Positions 1-8,112 of a stretch of DNA of 64,000 bases are shown here, in pieces (the stretch's first letter is position 1; each line of letters opens with the position of its first letter). The stretch spans positions 62,001 to 126,000 of the forward strand of contig CANQOF010000001.1 of assembly GCA_947625405.1 (NCBI GenBank). Reading direction: 5' to 3'. The notes under the pieces are model-generated. The model was given only the letters and a program-made list of their open reading frames with translations, was not told the DNA's origin and did no database searches. Position numbers and translations under genes: made by a program. The DNA comes from an uncultured Atopobiaceae bacterium (GTDB lineage: Bacteria; Actinomycetota; Coriobacteriia; Coriobacteriales; Atopobiaceae).

Positions 1-964
1 CGAGCTTCGCCTCCTCGATGCGCGCGGGGTCCTCGTCCCCCTCAGCGGCGTTCTGGTAGTCGGAGAGCGCGTCGGGGAAGCGCCGCGTGACGCCCGCGAG
101 GATCTCGATCGGGCGCGTGAAGCGACGCTCGAGGTACCAAAGCACCCCGCAGACGAAGATCCAGAGGAGGCACGCCGTCTCGCCCGCGTAGAGGAAGTTG
201 GAGACGAGCATCACGGTGATGTCGAAATACGTGAGAGTGGAGAAGTCGGCGTTGGCAAGGTAGGGCGGGAACGAGAAGATCACCATGAACGTCATGAAGA
301 GCGTGCAGACGAGAATGAGGCGCTGGGTGAGGTTCATGCGCGGCCTCTGCTCGAAGGGGGTGCGCACGAAGCTCGGCGCCCGTGGCACGATCGCGCTTCG
401 GTCGAGCGCGAGGAGCGAAAGGATCCCGAGGATGCTCGCGAGGTCGAAGGTGATGAAGAAGCAGAACGTGAAGAGGTCCATGAAGCTCGAGCCCTGGGCC
501 TCCTCGAAGAGGAAGATCGTGACCATCAAGCCCCAGATGAGCGAGATACAGGCCAAGAACGCAAGGACGACGACGAGCTCGACGGCCCTTTCGAGCCGCG
601 GATAGGGATGGTCGCTCCTGCCGAAGATGGCGTACCAGCCCACGTAGGGCAGCGCGTTGAACACGAACTCCGTCCCGAGCGCGATCCAGAAGGCCACAGG
701 GCCCAGGGGCTGCGCGAATATGAGGAGCAGCACCTCTGCCCCCATGCATCCCGCGACCGCCGGCCAGCCGAGGTAGAGGCAGATGATGGGCGAGATGTAT
801 TGGATGGGCGAGCGCGGGAATGTCGGCGGATGCTCGGGGACGAGATAGAAGAGCCAGGTGATCGCCAAATAGAGCAGGAACGTGATGATGATGGTGAGGG
901 CCACCCTCGCCGCGCGGGAACCTCCCTCGCCATGCTCCCCAAGCGCCGCGTCAACTTCGGCCAT
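1..964 (-). CDS. Polytopic membrane protein with HAMP-like linker, sensor-like (3' end beyond window)
   Basis: About 321 residues are visible; the gene runs off the left edge, so its effector domain is not seen. The ATG at 964 is preceded by GAGGAGG ten bases upstream. The N-terminus (MAEVDAALGE) is soluble and is followed by about seven hydrophobic segments, roughly residues 21-42, 55-110 (two or three spans), 127-153, 165-187, 212-233 and 245-278. After the last span comes a charged HAMP-like stretch with the pattern RRFTRPIEILAGVTRRF. HAMP linkers in this position usually lead to a kinase, phosphatase or cyclase domain, so I infer a membrane sensor or signalling protein. It is the last visible gene of the peptide-export locus, 123 bases after the small peptide gene, and could sense the exported peptide or regulate the locus. 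That role is inference only. Confidence 0.75.
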   Translation of the reverse strand, partial: MAEVDAALGEHGEGGSRAARVALTIIITFLLYLAITWLFYLVPEHPPTFPRSPIQYISPIICLYLGWPAVAGCMGAEVLLLIFAQPLGPVAFWIALGTEFVFNALPYVGWYAIFGRSDHPYPRLERAVELVVVLAFLACISLIWGLMVTIFLFEEAQGSSFMDLFTFCFFITFDLASILGILSLLALDRSAIVPRAPSFVRTPFEQRPRMNLTQRLILVCTLFMTFMVIFSFPPYLANADFSTLTYFDITVMLVSNFLYAGETACLLWIFVCGVLWYLERRFTRPIEILAGVTRRFPDALSDYQNAAEGDEDPARIEEAKL

Positions 965-1027
965 GCTAGTGCCGCCTCCTCGATCGTGCATGCGTGCGTC
1001 CAAGGGTAGCCCCTTAGAACCCAACGA

Positions 1028-1056
1028 GGGAGGAACCCGAAGCCCGGGCTCCTCCC
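1028..1056 (-). terminator. Hairpin downstream of the small peptide gene
   Basis: Inverted repeat GGGAGGA...TCCTCCC with additional inner GC pairing, 31 bases after the stop of the peptide gene at 1088-1243 and before the sensor gene. There is no clean T run, so it may be a leaky terminator or an mRNA-stabilising 3' hairpin. Such hairpins are common after small precursor-peptide genes that must be expressed more strongly than the genes after them. Confidence 0.45.
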
Positions 1057-1087
1057 TGAAGTGTCGTGCTTGACGTCGAATGAACCG

Positions 1088-1243
1088 TTACTTGCGGAAC
1101 AGCGGCTTCGCAACGGCCTTGACCGCCATCGCCCTGGCGACGGCCTCGTTGGGGGTCAGATTGACGCCGCCGATGACGCTATCGAGCTGCGGATCGGTGA
1201 GCTTGATGCCGTCGTACTTACGGTCCTCTTGCTTCTTGTCCAT
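1088..1243 (-). CDS. Putative double-glycine-leader secreted peptide precursor (51 aa)
   Basis: This small gene encodes 51 residues. The ATG at 1243 has an excellent ribosome-binding site (GAGGAGG, seven bases upstream), and codon use is GC3-rich like the neighbours. The N-terminal half holds a textbook double-glycine leader: LTDPQLDSVIGG at residues 15-26, with Leu at -12, Leu at -7, Val at -4 and Gly-Gly at -2/-1. Cleavage after Gly26 would release a 25-residue core, VNLTPNEAVARAMAVKAVAK followed by PLFRK. The core has no Cys or Ser, is rich in Ala/Val/Lys and has a net charge of about +4, consistent with an unmodified amphipathic helix. The gene lies downstream of a C39-peptidase ABC exporter, the enzyme class that cuts exactly such leaders. 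Bacteriocin or signalling peptide cannot be told apart from sequence. A weak TAATAT box lies about 50 bases upstream, but no convincing -35 was seen. Confidence 0.85.
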   Translation of the reverse strand: MDKKQEDRKYDGIKLTDPQLDSVIGGVNLTPNEAVARAMAVKAVAKPLFRK

Positions 1244-1410
1244 GGAGGCACCTCCTCAAAAATCGACGCCGAACCCACTGCTGCGTATATTACCGTGCCC
1301 TGCTCGAGATAGCTCGTAGAACCTGGCGAAACCACCACTTCCACGCGCTCATGTTCGTTTATCGCCCATTCGTGCAACCGGAAGAAGGCATGCGGCCTTG
1401 TCCACACGGT

Positions 1411-1587
1411 TTATCCACCCGACCACGATACCCGCGTGTTCCAGTGATCTCGATCAGCTGAAGCTGCCATCCCGAATTGGCTGTTGCACATGGAGAGCTC
1501 GCACCACCGGCCCTGTCCTGAGCAGTGCCGCCTGCCGCCATCGATGACGGCGACCAGCTCCTCGTCGTCGACGAGGTCCTCGACCAC
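1411..1587 (-). CDS. Putative second double-glycine-leader peptide precursor, Cys-containing (58 aa, GTG start)
   Basis: The frame opens with GTG at 1587, five bases after a GAGGAGG site, and ends with TAA at 1411. The predicted leader is 18 residues (MVEDLVDDEELVAVIDGG): acidic, with hydrophobic residues at -4, -7 and -8 and Gly-Gly at the end. The 40-residue core begins RRHCSGQGRWCELSMC, so it has three cysteines in its first 16 residues, and ends WNTRVSWSGG. It sits 78 bases after the stop of the second ABC exporter and upstream of the other peptide gene, where a precursor is expected. Points against it: the core uses many codons ending in A or T (TCA, GGA, GCT, CGA) unlike its neighbours, and the leader is one position out of register with the canonical E-L at -8/-7. 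It may be a recently acquired peptide or a chance frame. Confidence 0.5.
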   Translation of the reverse strand: MVEDLVDDEELVAVIDGGRRHCSGQGRWCELSMCNSQFGMAASADRDHWNTRVSWSGG

Positions 1588-1665
1588 GAGATCCTCCTCA
1601 ACGAGCTCGAGACTCTTCTCGCGGGCGACGGCGAGGACGCGGGATGGTCGCGGACGGTCGCTCCC

Positions 1666-3843
1666 CTACTCGTCCTCCAACTGCTGGCGCCGGACGAGGT
1701 CGTAGAACTTGCCCTTCTTGGCGATGAGTTCTTCGTAGGTGCCGTCTTCGGCGATGCCGCCGTTCTCGAGTAGCACGATGCGGTCGCACGTCTTGATCGT
1801 CGAGAGGCGGTGCGCGACCACGATGCGGGTGCAGTTGAGCGAGTCGAGCGAATCGGCGACGATGCGCTGGGTGATGTTGTCGAGCGCGCTCGTGGCCTCG
1901 TCGAAGATGAGGATCTTCGGCTTCGGCGCGATGGCGCGCGCGATCATCAGGCGCTGGCGTTGCCCGCCGGAGACGCCGCCCCCTCCCTGCGAGACCATCG
2001 TGAACATCCCCATGGGCATGGCACGGATGTCGTCCGCGATGCCCGCCATCTCGGCGGCCTCCCACGCGTCGTCCATCGTGAGCCAGGGAGCGCTGATGGT
2101 GATGTTGTTGAAGATGTCGCCCTGGAAGAGCTTGCCGTCTTGGAGCACGACGCCGATGTGCTTGCGAAGCGACGCCACGTCCACGGCGGAGATGTCGCGG
2201 CCGTCGTAGTAGATGCCGCCGCGCTTGGGCTTCTCGAAGCCGAGGAGGAGCCGCATGAGGGTGGACTTCCCGCACCCGCTCTTGCCCACGATGGCCACGT
2301 ATTGGCCGCGCTTGATCTTCAGCGAGAGGTTCTCCAACACGGCCTTTTGGCCCTCGTTATAGGCGAAGGTGACGTTGTCGATCTCTATGGCGCCGGAGAC
2401 ATGCTCCACGATCGGCCTGCGCTCGCTCACCTCGGGTACGGTCTTCAGGATGGGCTCGGCGAGCTCGATCTGCGGCCGGATGGCGGCGATCATGAGCATC
2501 GCCTGCGAGAGCGACTGGAAGGCGCCCGTCACCATGCCGAAGGCCGAGGTGTAGGCCATGTAGTCCGCCACCGAGACGCCGTTGTCGTAGGAGATGACGT
2601 ACATGACGATGGTGCCGATGAGCGAAACCACGAGCGCGAGCGGCGTCGAGAGCCGGGCGAGGAGCGGCCCGTTGTAGGTGAGGCGGGCCACCGGCGCGTA
2701 ACGCTCCGCCCACGTGGAGAAGCCGCGGCTCTCGGCCCCCGCGAGCTTCACCTTCTGGACGCCGCCGATGAGGCTGTACTGCCAGCCGGAGAGCTTCGTG
2801 TTGAGCTTGAGCTGCTGGCGGGTGACCTGCACCTGCACGAGGCCCGTGAGGAGGGTCACCGTGAAGGTGAGAGCGATGATCACGAACGCCGGGAACGCGA
2901 GCACGGGGGCGATCACGAAGATCTGCCCGATGTAGACGAGGGAGAAGAGCGCCGTGAGCACGGATTCGACCACCGTCTCCGTGAGCGAGTTCACCACTTC
3001 GGTGATCCCCTGCACGCGCATGACGAGGTCGCCGGGGCTGTAGTCCTTGAAGAAGCTCGCCGGCAGGCGCAGTACGCGCATCATGATCGCGGCCTCGAGC
3101 GTCACGGAGAGCTTGGACCCCACCGAGCTCAGGAAGATCGTCCTGAAGCCGGTGATGAGCAGCTGCGAGAACTGCACGCTGATGAGCAGCACGAAGACGG
3201 GCACGAGGATGAAGGCGTCGTTTGCGCGCGTGACCGGCCCGAATATGATCTGGTTCACGATCGGCAGCACGAGGCCGAGCACCGACACGGCCACCGACGC
3301 GATGAGCATGATCGCGTAATCGCGCTTGGAGAGGGCCCGAAGCCCGAAGCCGAAGAGGCTCAGGACGCCGAGCTCGCCGGAGGGCAGCGGCTTGTAGAAG
3401 CAGTAGGCCTTCGTCTGGAGCCCCGCGTTCACCTGACGGTTCACGTGGACCACCGAGCCCGTGGTGGGGTCGTTGTAGTGGTAGCCGCCGTTGCTGGGGA
3501 TGAGGGCGATGGGGATGCCCTCCTCGGTGAAGCCGAGCATGGGGCCGATCGCGTCCTTGTACCAGCCCTCCGTGAGCTTCACCTCGCGATACATCATGCC
3601 CGTGGGACGCGTGTGGAAATCCATGAGCTCCTGCACGCCCTTGAGGTTGCGCGGAACCTCCTTGGGCTTGAAGCCATAGAAGGCGAGGATCGCCTCGAGG
3701 GCGCTCTCCGCCTGACGGGCGGCGTCGTCCTCGCTGATGGCCTCGCGTCCAGTGACGGCGGAGACGAGCTTTTGGAGGGCGGTGGACATGCGCGCTTGAT
3801 CGGACTCGCGCCGCTCCTCGATCTGGCTCTCGAACCAACTCAT
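1666..3843 (-). CDS. NHLM-type peptide-export ABC transporter, permease/ATP-binding protein (second exporter)
   Basis: A 725-residue half-transporter lacking a peptidase domain. Residues about 1-160 form a soluble N-terminal domain of the type seen in the NHLM_micro_ABC2 family (a stretch reading GPMLGFTEEGIPIALIPSNG and a later AYCFYKPLPSGELG). Residues about 170-450 carry six membrane spans. The C-terminal ATPase has Walker A GKSGCGKST, signature VSGGQRQR and Walker B ILIFDEATSALD. The ATG at 3843 follows GGGGAGGTGACGTC and lies 13 bases after the stop of the C39-peptidase exporter, so the two are cotranscribed and probably form a heterodimer or act in sequence on the same cargo. In known NHLM loci this paralogue always accompanies the peptidase-bearing one. 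The substrate is inferred to be the small peptides encoded immediately downstream. Confidence 0.9.
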   Translation of the reverse strand: MSWFESQIEERRESDQARMSTALQKLVSAVTGREAISEDDAARQAESALEAILAFYGFKPKEVPRNLKGVQELMDFHTRPTGMMYREVKLTEGWYKDAIGPMLGFTEEGIPIALIPSNGGYHYNDPTTGSVVHVNRQVNAGLQTKAYCFYKPLPSGELGVLSLFGFGLRALSKRDYAIMLIASVAVSVLGLVLPIVNQIIFGPVTRANDAFILVPVFVLLISVQFSQLLITGFRTIFLSSVGSKLSVTLEAAIMMRVLRLPASFFKDYSPGDLVMRVQGITEVVNSLTETVVESVLTALFSLVYIGQIFVIAPVLAFPAFVIIALTFTVTLLTGLVQVQVTRQQLKLNTKLSGWQYSLIGGVQKVKLAGAESRGFSTWAERYAPVARLTYNGPLLARLSTPLALVVSLIGTIVMYVISYDNGVSVADYMAYTSAFGMVTGAFQSLSQAMLMIAAIRPQIELAEPILKTVPEVSERRPIVEHVSGAIEIDNVTFAYNEGQKAVLENLSLKIKRGQYVAIVGKSGCGKSTLMRLLLGFEKPKRGGIYYDGRDISAVDVASLRKHIGVVLQDGKLFQGDIFNNITISAPWLTMDDAWEAAEMAGIADDIRAMPMGMFTMVSQGGGGVSGGQRQRLMIARAIAPKPKILIFDEATSALDNITQRIVADSLDSLNCTRIVVAHRLSTIKTCDRIVLLENGGIAEDGTYEELIAKKGKFYDLVRRQQLEDE

Positions 3844-3856
3844 GACGTCACCTCCC

Positions 3857-6118
3857 CTATTCCGTGGCGATGAGCTTGGCGTACGTGCCGCCAGCCGCGT
3901 AGAGCTCGGAATGCGTGCCGCGCTCCACCACCTTGCCCCTGTCCAAGACCACGATCTCGTCGCAGTCGCGGATGGCGGAGAGGCGGTGCGCGATGATCAC
4001 GAGCGTGAGCCCGCGCCGCTTGATGTTTTCCATGACCTCGAGCTCCGTCTCGGCGTCGAGCGCGCTCGTGGCCTCGTCCATGATGAGGATCGTCGGATCC
4101 TGTGCGAGGGCGCGCGCGATCTCCATCCTCTGGCGCTGGCCACCGGAGAGGTCTTGGCCGCCTTCGAGCAGCTCGTGCTCGTAGCCGCCGTCCTTTTCCA
4201 TGATCACGTCGTGGATGCGGGCGTCGCGCGCGGCGAGGATGGTCTCGAAGTCCTCGATCGAATCATCCCAGAGGCGGATGTTGGCCGAGATCGTGTCGTT
4301 GAAGAGGATGATGTCCTGGTCGATGACGGCCACCGAACCCGTGCGCACGGCCTTGGGCACCTCGCGCATGGGCACGCCGTCGAAGCGCACCTCGCCCTCC
4401 CACGGCTCGTAGAGGCCGCTGATGAGCTTGGAGAGCGTGGACTTTCCCGAGCCCGAGGAGCCCACGAAGGCCACCGATCCGCCGGGCTTCACATGGAGCG
4501 AGAAGTTCTCGATGAGCGGCGGATCGAGCGGCGAGTAGCCGAACGTGATGCCGTCGAGGTCGATGGCGCCGGAGAGCTTCGCGAGGCCGGTCTGCGCGCT
4601 GCTGAGGTCGATGCCGAGATCGGAGAAGTCGTCCTCCACCTCCACCTTCTCGGCTGGCGTAGCCTCGGGCTCGTAGTCGTCGTCCTTGGAGAGCGGGTCC
4701 TCGGGATAGTCCATCACGTCCTGAATGCGCTCCATGGACGTCCGCATCTCCTGGAATTGCTGCATGGCGAGGGTGAGGTTCTGGGCCGGCGTGACGAAGG
4801 ACTGCAGGTAGCCCTGGAAGGCGAGGATCATGCCGATGGTGAATTGGCCCTGGAACGTGAGCCAGAGGCCCGCCACGAGCACCATCACGTTGGCGAACGA
4901 CGTCACCATCTGTGGGATGAGCGAGAGGCGGACGTCGGTGGTCGCGAAGCGCGCGCCCTGGGTGTTCGCCCCCGCCTGGAAGCCGCTCCAGCGCTGGAAA
5001 TAGCCCTGCTCCGCGCCGGAGGATTTGAGGGTCTCGATCATCTCGATCGCGCCCGCCGTGGCGCCTATGAGGTTCGCCTGGTCGCGCATCTGCACGCGGG
5101 TGATGTTCACGCGCTTGGCGGAGATGTAGCGCGCCACCAGCAGGTTCGCCACCACTGACGCGATGCCGATGAGCGAGAGCAGCCACGAGTACGAGAACAT
5201 GATGAAGAGGTAGATGATGAGCGTGAGGAAGTCGATGATGAGGGGCGCGAGCGTACCCACCATCTGGCTCGCCACCATCTGCGAGCTCTGTGCGCGCTGG
5301 TTGATGTCGCCCACGTCTCGCTGCGAGAAGAAGCCCATGGGCAGGTGGAGCACCCGCCAGATGAACGAGACGTTGGAGACCACCGCCATCTTGCCCTCGA
5401 GCTTGAGGAGGTAGATGGCGTTCAGGATGGAGATCACGATCTGGACGCCGCAAATGGCGCTCACGATGAAGAGGAACGGCGTGAACCACGAGGGCGCCTC
5501 GCCCGTGAGCAGACGATCGAGAAAGATCTGCGAGAGCGCCGGATTCACGATGCCGAGGAGCGAGATGATCCCCACGGTGATGGCCACGAAGGCGATGGCT
5601 GCCCCCGTGCCCTTCAGGCGCTCCATGGCGAAATCCTTGATGGACGCCGGCTCGCCCTCCGGCTGGAACTCCGGCCCCGGCGTCATCGAGAGGCAGATGC
5701 CGGTGAAGCCGCGATCGAACTCGTCGAAGCTCATCGAGTAATCGCCGCGCGCGGGATCGTTCACGTAGACCTTGTCGCCCTTGAAGCCGCGGACGACGAT
5801 GAAGTGGTTGAAGTCCCAGTGGACGATGCAGGGAAAGACGGCCTTCTCCTTGAGGGTGTCCGGCTCATAGCGATACCCCGAGGCCTCGAAGCCGTAGTGG
5901 CGCGCCGCGCGGAGCACCTTGAGCGCGCTCGAGCCATCGCGGGAGACGCCGCAATCGGCGCGCACCTGCTCGAGCGGCACCCATTTGCCGTAGTAGGCGC
6001 AGATCATGGCGAGGGAAGCGGCCCCGCACTCGAGCGCCTCCATTTGCATGATCTGGGGGACTTTATCGGCCATGACCCCCGGGGCCTTGACCTTGCGCAC
6101 CTGACGCTTCCTGCTCAC
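3857..6118 (-). CDS. C39 peptidase-containing ABC exporter (NHLM-type peptide processing/export)
   Basis: A 753-residue protein combining protease, channel and ATPase. The N-terminal C39 domain has its triad intact: Cys31 in MEALECGAASL, His105 in NHFIVVRGF and Asp121 in VNDPARG. This protease removes leaders after Gly-Gly. Six membrane spans follow (about 170-450), then an acidic linker near residues 480-510 and an ATPase with GSSGSGKST, LSGGQRQR and ILIMDEATSALD. The GTG start at 6118 is preceded by GAGGGG and lies five bases after the adaptor gene's stop. Together with the adaptor and the second ABC protein it forms the three-part export machine defined by NHLM families. The two small Gly-Gly peptides encoded at the end of the locus are the obvious candidate substrates. 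Confidence 0.93.
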   Translation of the reverse strand: MSRKRQVRKVKAPGVMADKVPQIMQMEALECGAASLAMICAYYGKWVPLEQVRADCGVSRDGSSALKVLRAARHYGFEASGYRYEPDTLKEKAVFPCIVHWDFNHFIVVRGFKGDKVYVNDPARGDYSMSFDEFDRGFTGICLSMTPGPEFQPEGEPASIKDFAMERLKGTGAAIAFVAITVGIISLLGIVNPALSQIFLDRLLTGEAPSWFTPFLFIVSAICGVQIVISILNAIYLLKLEGKMAVVSNVSFIWRVLHLPMGFFSQRDVGDINQRAQSSQMVASQMVGTLAPLIIDFLTLIIYLFIMFSYSWLLSLIGIASVVANLLVARYISAKRVNITRVQMRDQANLIGATAGAIEMIETLKSSGAEQGYFQRWSGFQAGANTQGARFATTDVRLSLIPQMVTSFANVMVLVAGLWLTFQGQFTIGMILAFQGYLQSFVTPAQNLTLAMQQFQEMRTSMERIQDVMDYPEDPLSKDDDYEPEATPAEKVEVEDDFSDLGIDLSSAQTGLAKLSGAIDLDGITFGYSPLDPPLIENFSLHVKPGGSVAFVGSSGSGKSTLSKLISGLYEPWEGEVRFDGVPMREVPKAVRTGSVAVIDQDIILFNDTISANIRLWDDSIEDFETILAARDARIHDVIMEKDGGYEHELLEGGQDLSGGQRQRMEIARALAQDPTILIMDEATSALDAETELEVMENIKRRGLTLVIIAHRLSAIRDCDEIVVLDRGKVVERGTHSELYAAGGTYAKLIATE

Positions 6119-6123
6119 GGCGC

Positions 6124-6630
6124 CTACCCCTCCGCCGAAGAGTCGGTTTGCCCGGCTCCGAATATGAGTTGGATCGGCGAGTAGCTCTCAACCGTCACCC
6201 GCGCGGGATAGGTGCCCGCCGGCATGTTGATCGACGCGGAGAGCGGGCAGACCCACTGGCCCTTGACGCCAAGCTGGACATCTCCGTCCTCCCCCAGCTG
6301 GGCGTCGACGTCCTCGACGGCCTCCGGCGCTCCGGCGGCGCTCGTGACCATGCCTTTTTGATCGCCCACCCAAACAGGCGAGCCGGGAATCACCTGCTGG
6401 GCCGTCTCCTCGTCCAGCCAGAGGGTCGTCGAGCCTCGCTGGATGGAGATGATGCCCTGGCTGTCGACGTTCACCGTTCCGAACACGCCCCACACGATGG
6501 CCGCGCCGATGAGGAGGATGACGGCGATGAGCACCATCCACACGCCCGGGTTCGCGATGCGTATGTAGTCGTCAAGCGTATCGGGGTTCGAGACCCTCTC
6601 GAGATTCTGCTCGCGAAAGATCGATGCCAC
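6124..6630 (-). CDS. NHLM-type secretion adaptor, short HlyD-like membrane protein
   Basis: 168 residues from the GTG at 6630, preceded by GAGAAAGG. A longer upstream frame to 6729 has no ribosome-binding site and reads as low-quality sequence. The N-terminus (SIFREQNLERVSNPDTLDDY) and the single membrane span at about residues 28-50 match the start of NHLM secretion proteins, which resemble HlyD membrane-fusion adaptors. The periplasm-facing part of classical HlyD, with its long coiled coil, is missing; only a short beta-rich tail of about 115 residues remains. A minimal adaptor makes sense in a cell with no outer membrane. It is the first gene of the peptide-export operon, five bases before the C39 exporter. 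Confidence 0.8.
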   Translation of the reverse strand: MASIFREQNLERVSNPDTLDDYIRIANPGVWMVLIAVILLIGAAIVWGVFGTVNVDSQGIISIQRGSTTLWLDEETAQQVIPGSPVWVGDQKGMVTSAAGAPEAVEDVDAQLGEDGDVQLGVKGQWVCPLSASINMPAGTYPARVTVESYSPIQLIFGAGQTDSSAEG

Positions 6631-6651
6631 GGAGATGCCTTTCTCACATGG

Positions 6652-6667
6652 GGCCAGGCCCCTGGCC
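6652..6667. promoter_or_regulatory. GC-rich palindrome in the leader region of the peptide-export operon
   Basis: GGCCAGG-cc-CCTGGCC lies about 20 bases upstream of the adaptor start codon, within the 357-base divergent region between the export operon and the dehydrogenase gene at 6988. It could be a 5'-leader hairpin close to the ribosome-binding site or a repressor site. The rest of this divergent region shows only an AT-richer patch around 6745-6765 (TTTACCATAAA on the minus strand); no clear promoter was recognised. Confidence 0.3.
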
Positions 6668-6987
6668 TTCGCGTTGCGCCGGCACGCGCCTCTTGGTGGG
6701 AGGATCCGCGGGGATTGGGCCCAACCCAACGCGGCGCGCTTGCTGGCAAATGTTTATGGTAAACCTAGGTTGCGCGCCACACCGTGTGCATCGTAGTCGC
6801 ATTCACGACCTTTAAATGCCCTTTCGCGCGCTTCGTCGCGCTCATACCCCTTCTTGCCACGTTCATGCAGAGTCTCCGAGGACGCGTGCGCGCATATGAG
6901 ATGATGAAACCGAGCCCGGTCCCGCGACCGCGCGATCCACGAGGATCCGCGCAACGGGAGCCATTCGACGCCCATCGGGAGGCAGGC

Positions 6988-8025
6988 ATGAGGGACGGGA
7001 AGATCGTCGTTGGCTACATCGGGAACGGCAAGGCGACGAACCGCTACCACGCGCCCTTCGCACTCGCGCTGCCCGAGATGTTCGCGATAAAAGCCATCTT
7101 CGCGCGCCATGTGGACCATTCGGCGTGGGCGGCCATCCCGGACGTCGACTACGTTACGGACATCGACGCCGTGCTCGGAGACCCCGAGATCGACGTTATC
7201 GAGGTGACGACGCCCTCGCCGCTCCACTACGAGATGGCGAAGAAGGTGCTTCTCGCGGGCAAGCACTGCGTCGTGGACAAGCCCTTCGCCGCAAGCGTCG
7301 CCGAGGGCGAGGAGCTCTTCGACCTTGCCGCCGAGCGCGGCGTCACCGTCCAGTGCTACCAGAACCGCCGCTTCGACTCGGACTTCCTCACCGTGAAGCG
7401 GGTGCTCGAAACCCAGCGCCTCGGCAAGGTCTTCGAGATCGTGACCACCTACGACTACTACCGGCCCCACATGCTCGAGGGCGTGCCCTACGAGCGCGTG
7501 GGAGGCGCCGTCTACGGCCACGCCACCCATAGCCTCGACCAGCTCATCTCTCTCCTCGGCATCCCCACCCGCTGGCGCTCCGTGGTGCGGCAGCTCCAGG
7601 GCACGGGCTATGCGGTTGATTACTTCGACTTCGATCTCTTCTACGACGAGATCGACATCCGCGCCTCCGCGCGCGCGAACTACCAGATGGCGGCCCTGCG
7701 CCCGAGCTTTGCGGTCTACGGCAGCAAGGGAAGCTTCATCAAGTTCTCCAAAGACGCGCAGGAGCGCGACCTCAAGCACTTCTACCTGCCCGCAGGCCAC
7801 GACGACTTCGGACTCGACCTTCCCGAGGAGTGGGGCACGCTTGTGTGGTACGACGATGACGACCAGCGCCACGAGGAGCGCGTGGAGACCGTGCGCTCGA
7901 GCTATTGCGGCTTCTACGAGGCCCTCTACGAGACCATCGCCCATGGCGCCCCGCAGCTCGTGAAGCCCGACGAGACCCTCTTCCAACTCGAATGCCTCGA
8001 GCAAAGCACGGAGGGCCTACGCTAG
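6988..8025 (+). CDS. Gfo/Idh/MocA family NAD(P)-dependent oxidoreductase
   Basis: 345 residues from the ATG at 6988, chosen because GGGAGG lies five bases upstream; the frame is open for 200 bases further 5' but that stretch is not protein-like. The N-terminal Rossmann fold begins KIVVGYIGNGKATNRYH (family glycine loop GxGxxxxxxH-like). The second conserved element is the VTTPSPLHYEMAKKVLLAGKHCVVDKPF stretch at about residues 72-99, with the family Lys in the DKPF (usually EKP) motif. The C-terminal half has the typical VGGAVYGHATHSLDQL segment. The family oxidises or reduces sugars and inositols; the exact substrate cannot be told. It is followed 87 bases later by a second member of the family on the same strand. 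Confidence 0.9.
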   Translation: MRDGKIVVGYIGNGKATNRYHAPFALALPEMFAIKAIFARHVDHSAWAAIPDVDYVTDIDAVLGDPEIDVIEVTTPSPLHYEMAKKVLLAGKHCVVDKPFAASVAEGEELFDLAAERGVTVQCYQNRRFDSDFLTVKRVLETQRLGKVFEIVTTYDYYRPHMLEGVPYERVGGAVYGHATHSLDQLISLLGIPTRWRSVVRQLQGTGYAVDYFDFDLFYDEIDIRASARANYQMAALRPSFAVYGSKGSFIKFSKDAQERDLKHFYLPAGHDDFGLDLPEEWGTLVWYDDDDQRHEERVETVRSSYCGFYEALYETIAHGAPQLVKPDETLFQLECLEQSTEGLR

Positions 8026-8112
8026 GAAACGTGGCGGCATCCACGCCTTGAGAAGAGGGATGCCTCGACATCCCTCGAGCTCCACTCGCTCCGTCCGTCC
8101 CAAGGGGCAAAG

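Noticed and set aside
1290-1352. 20-codon frame MSAWKWWFRQVLRAISSRAR between the two peptide genes
   Set aside because: It looks like a cationic amphipathic peptide, but there is no ribosome-binding site, no leader and the length is well within chance.
1156-1407. 83-codon minus frame overlapping the 51-aa peptide gene
   Set aside because: It begins just after the second peptide's stop with only a weak GGTGG upstream, and its C-terminal half is an out-of-frame reading of the better supported peptide gene.
1810-3873. 687-codon plus-strand frame opposite the second ABC exporter
   Set aside because: Its composition (runs of D, H, E, R, A) is the mirror of a GC3-rich minus gene; the opposite strand has full transporter motifs and ribosome-binding site.
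6754-8004. 416-codon minus-strand frame opposite the first dehydrogenase
   Set aside because: The plus strand carries the Rossmann and EKP-type motifs and a good start; the minus frame is a shadow.
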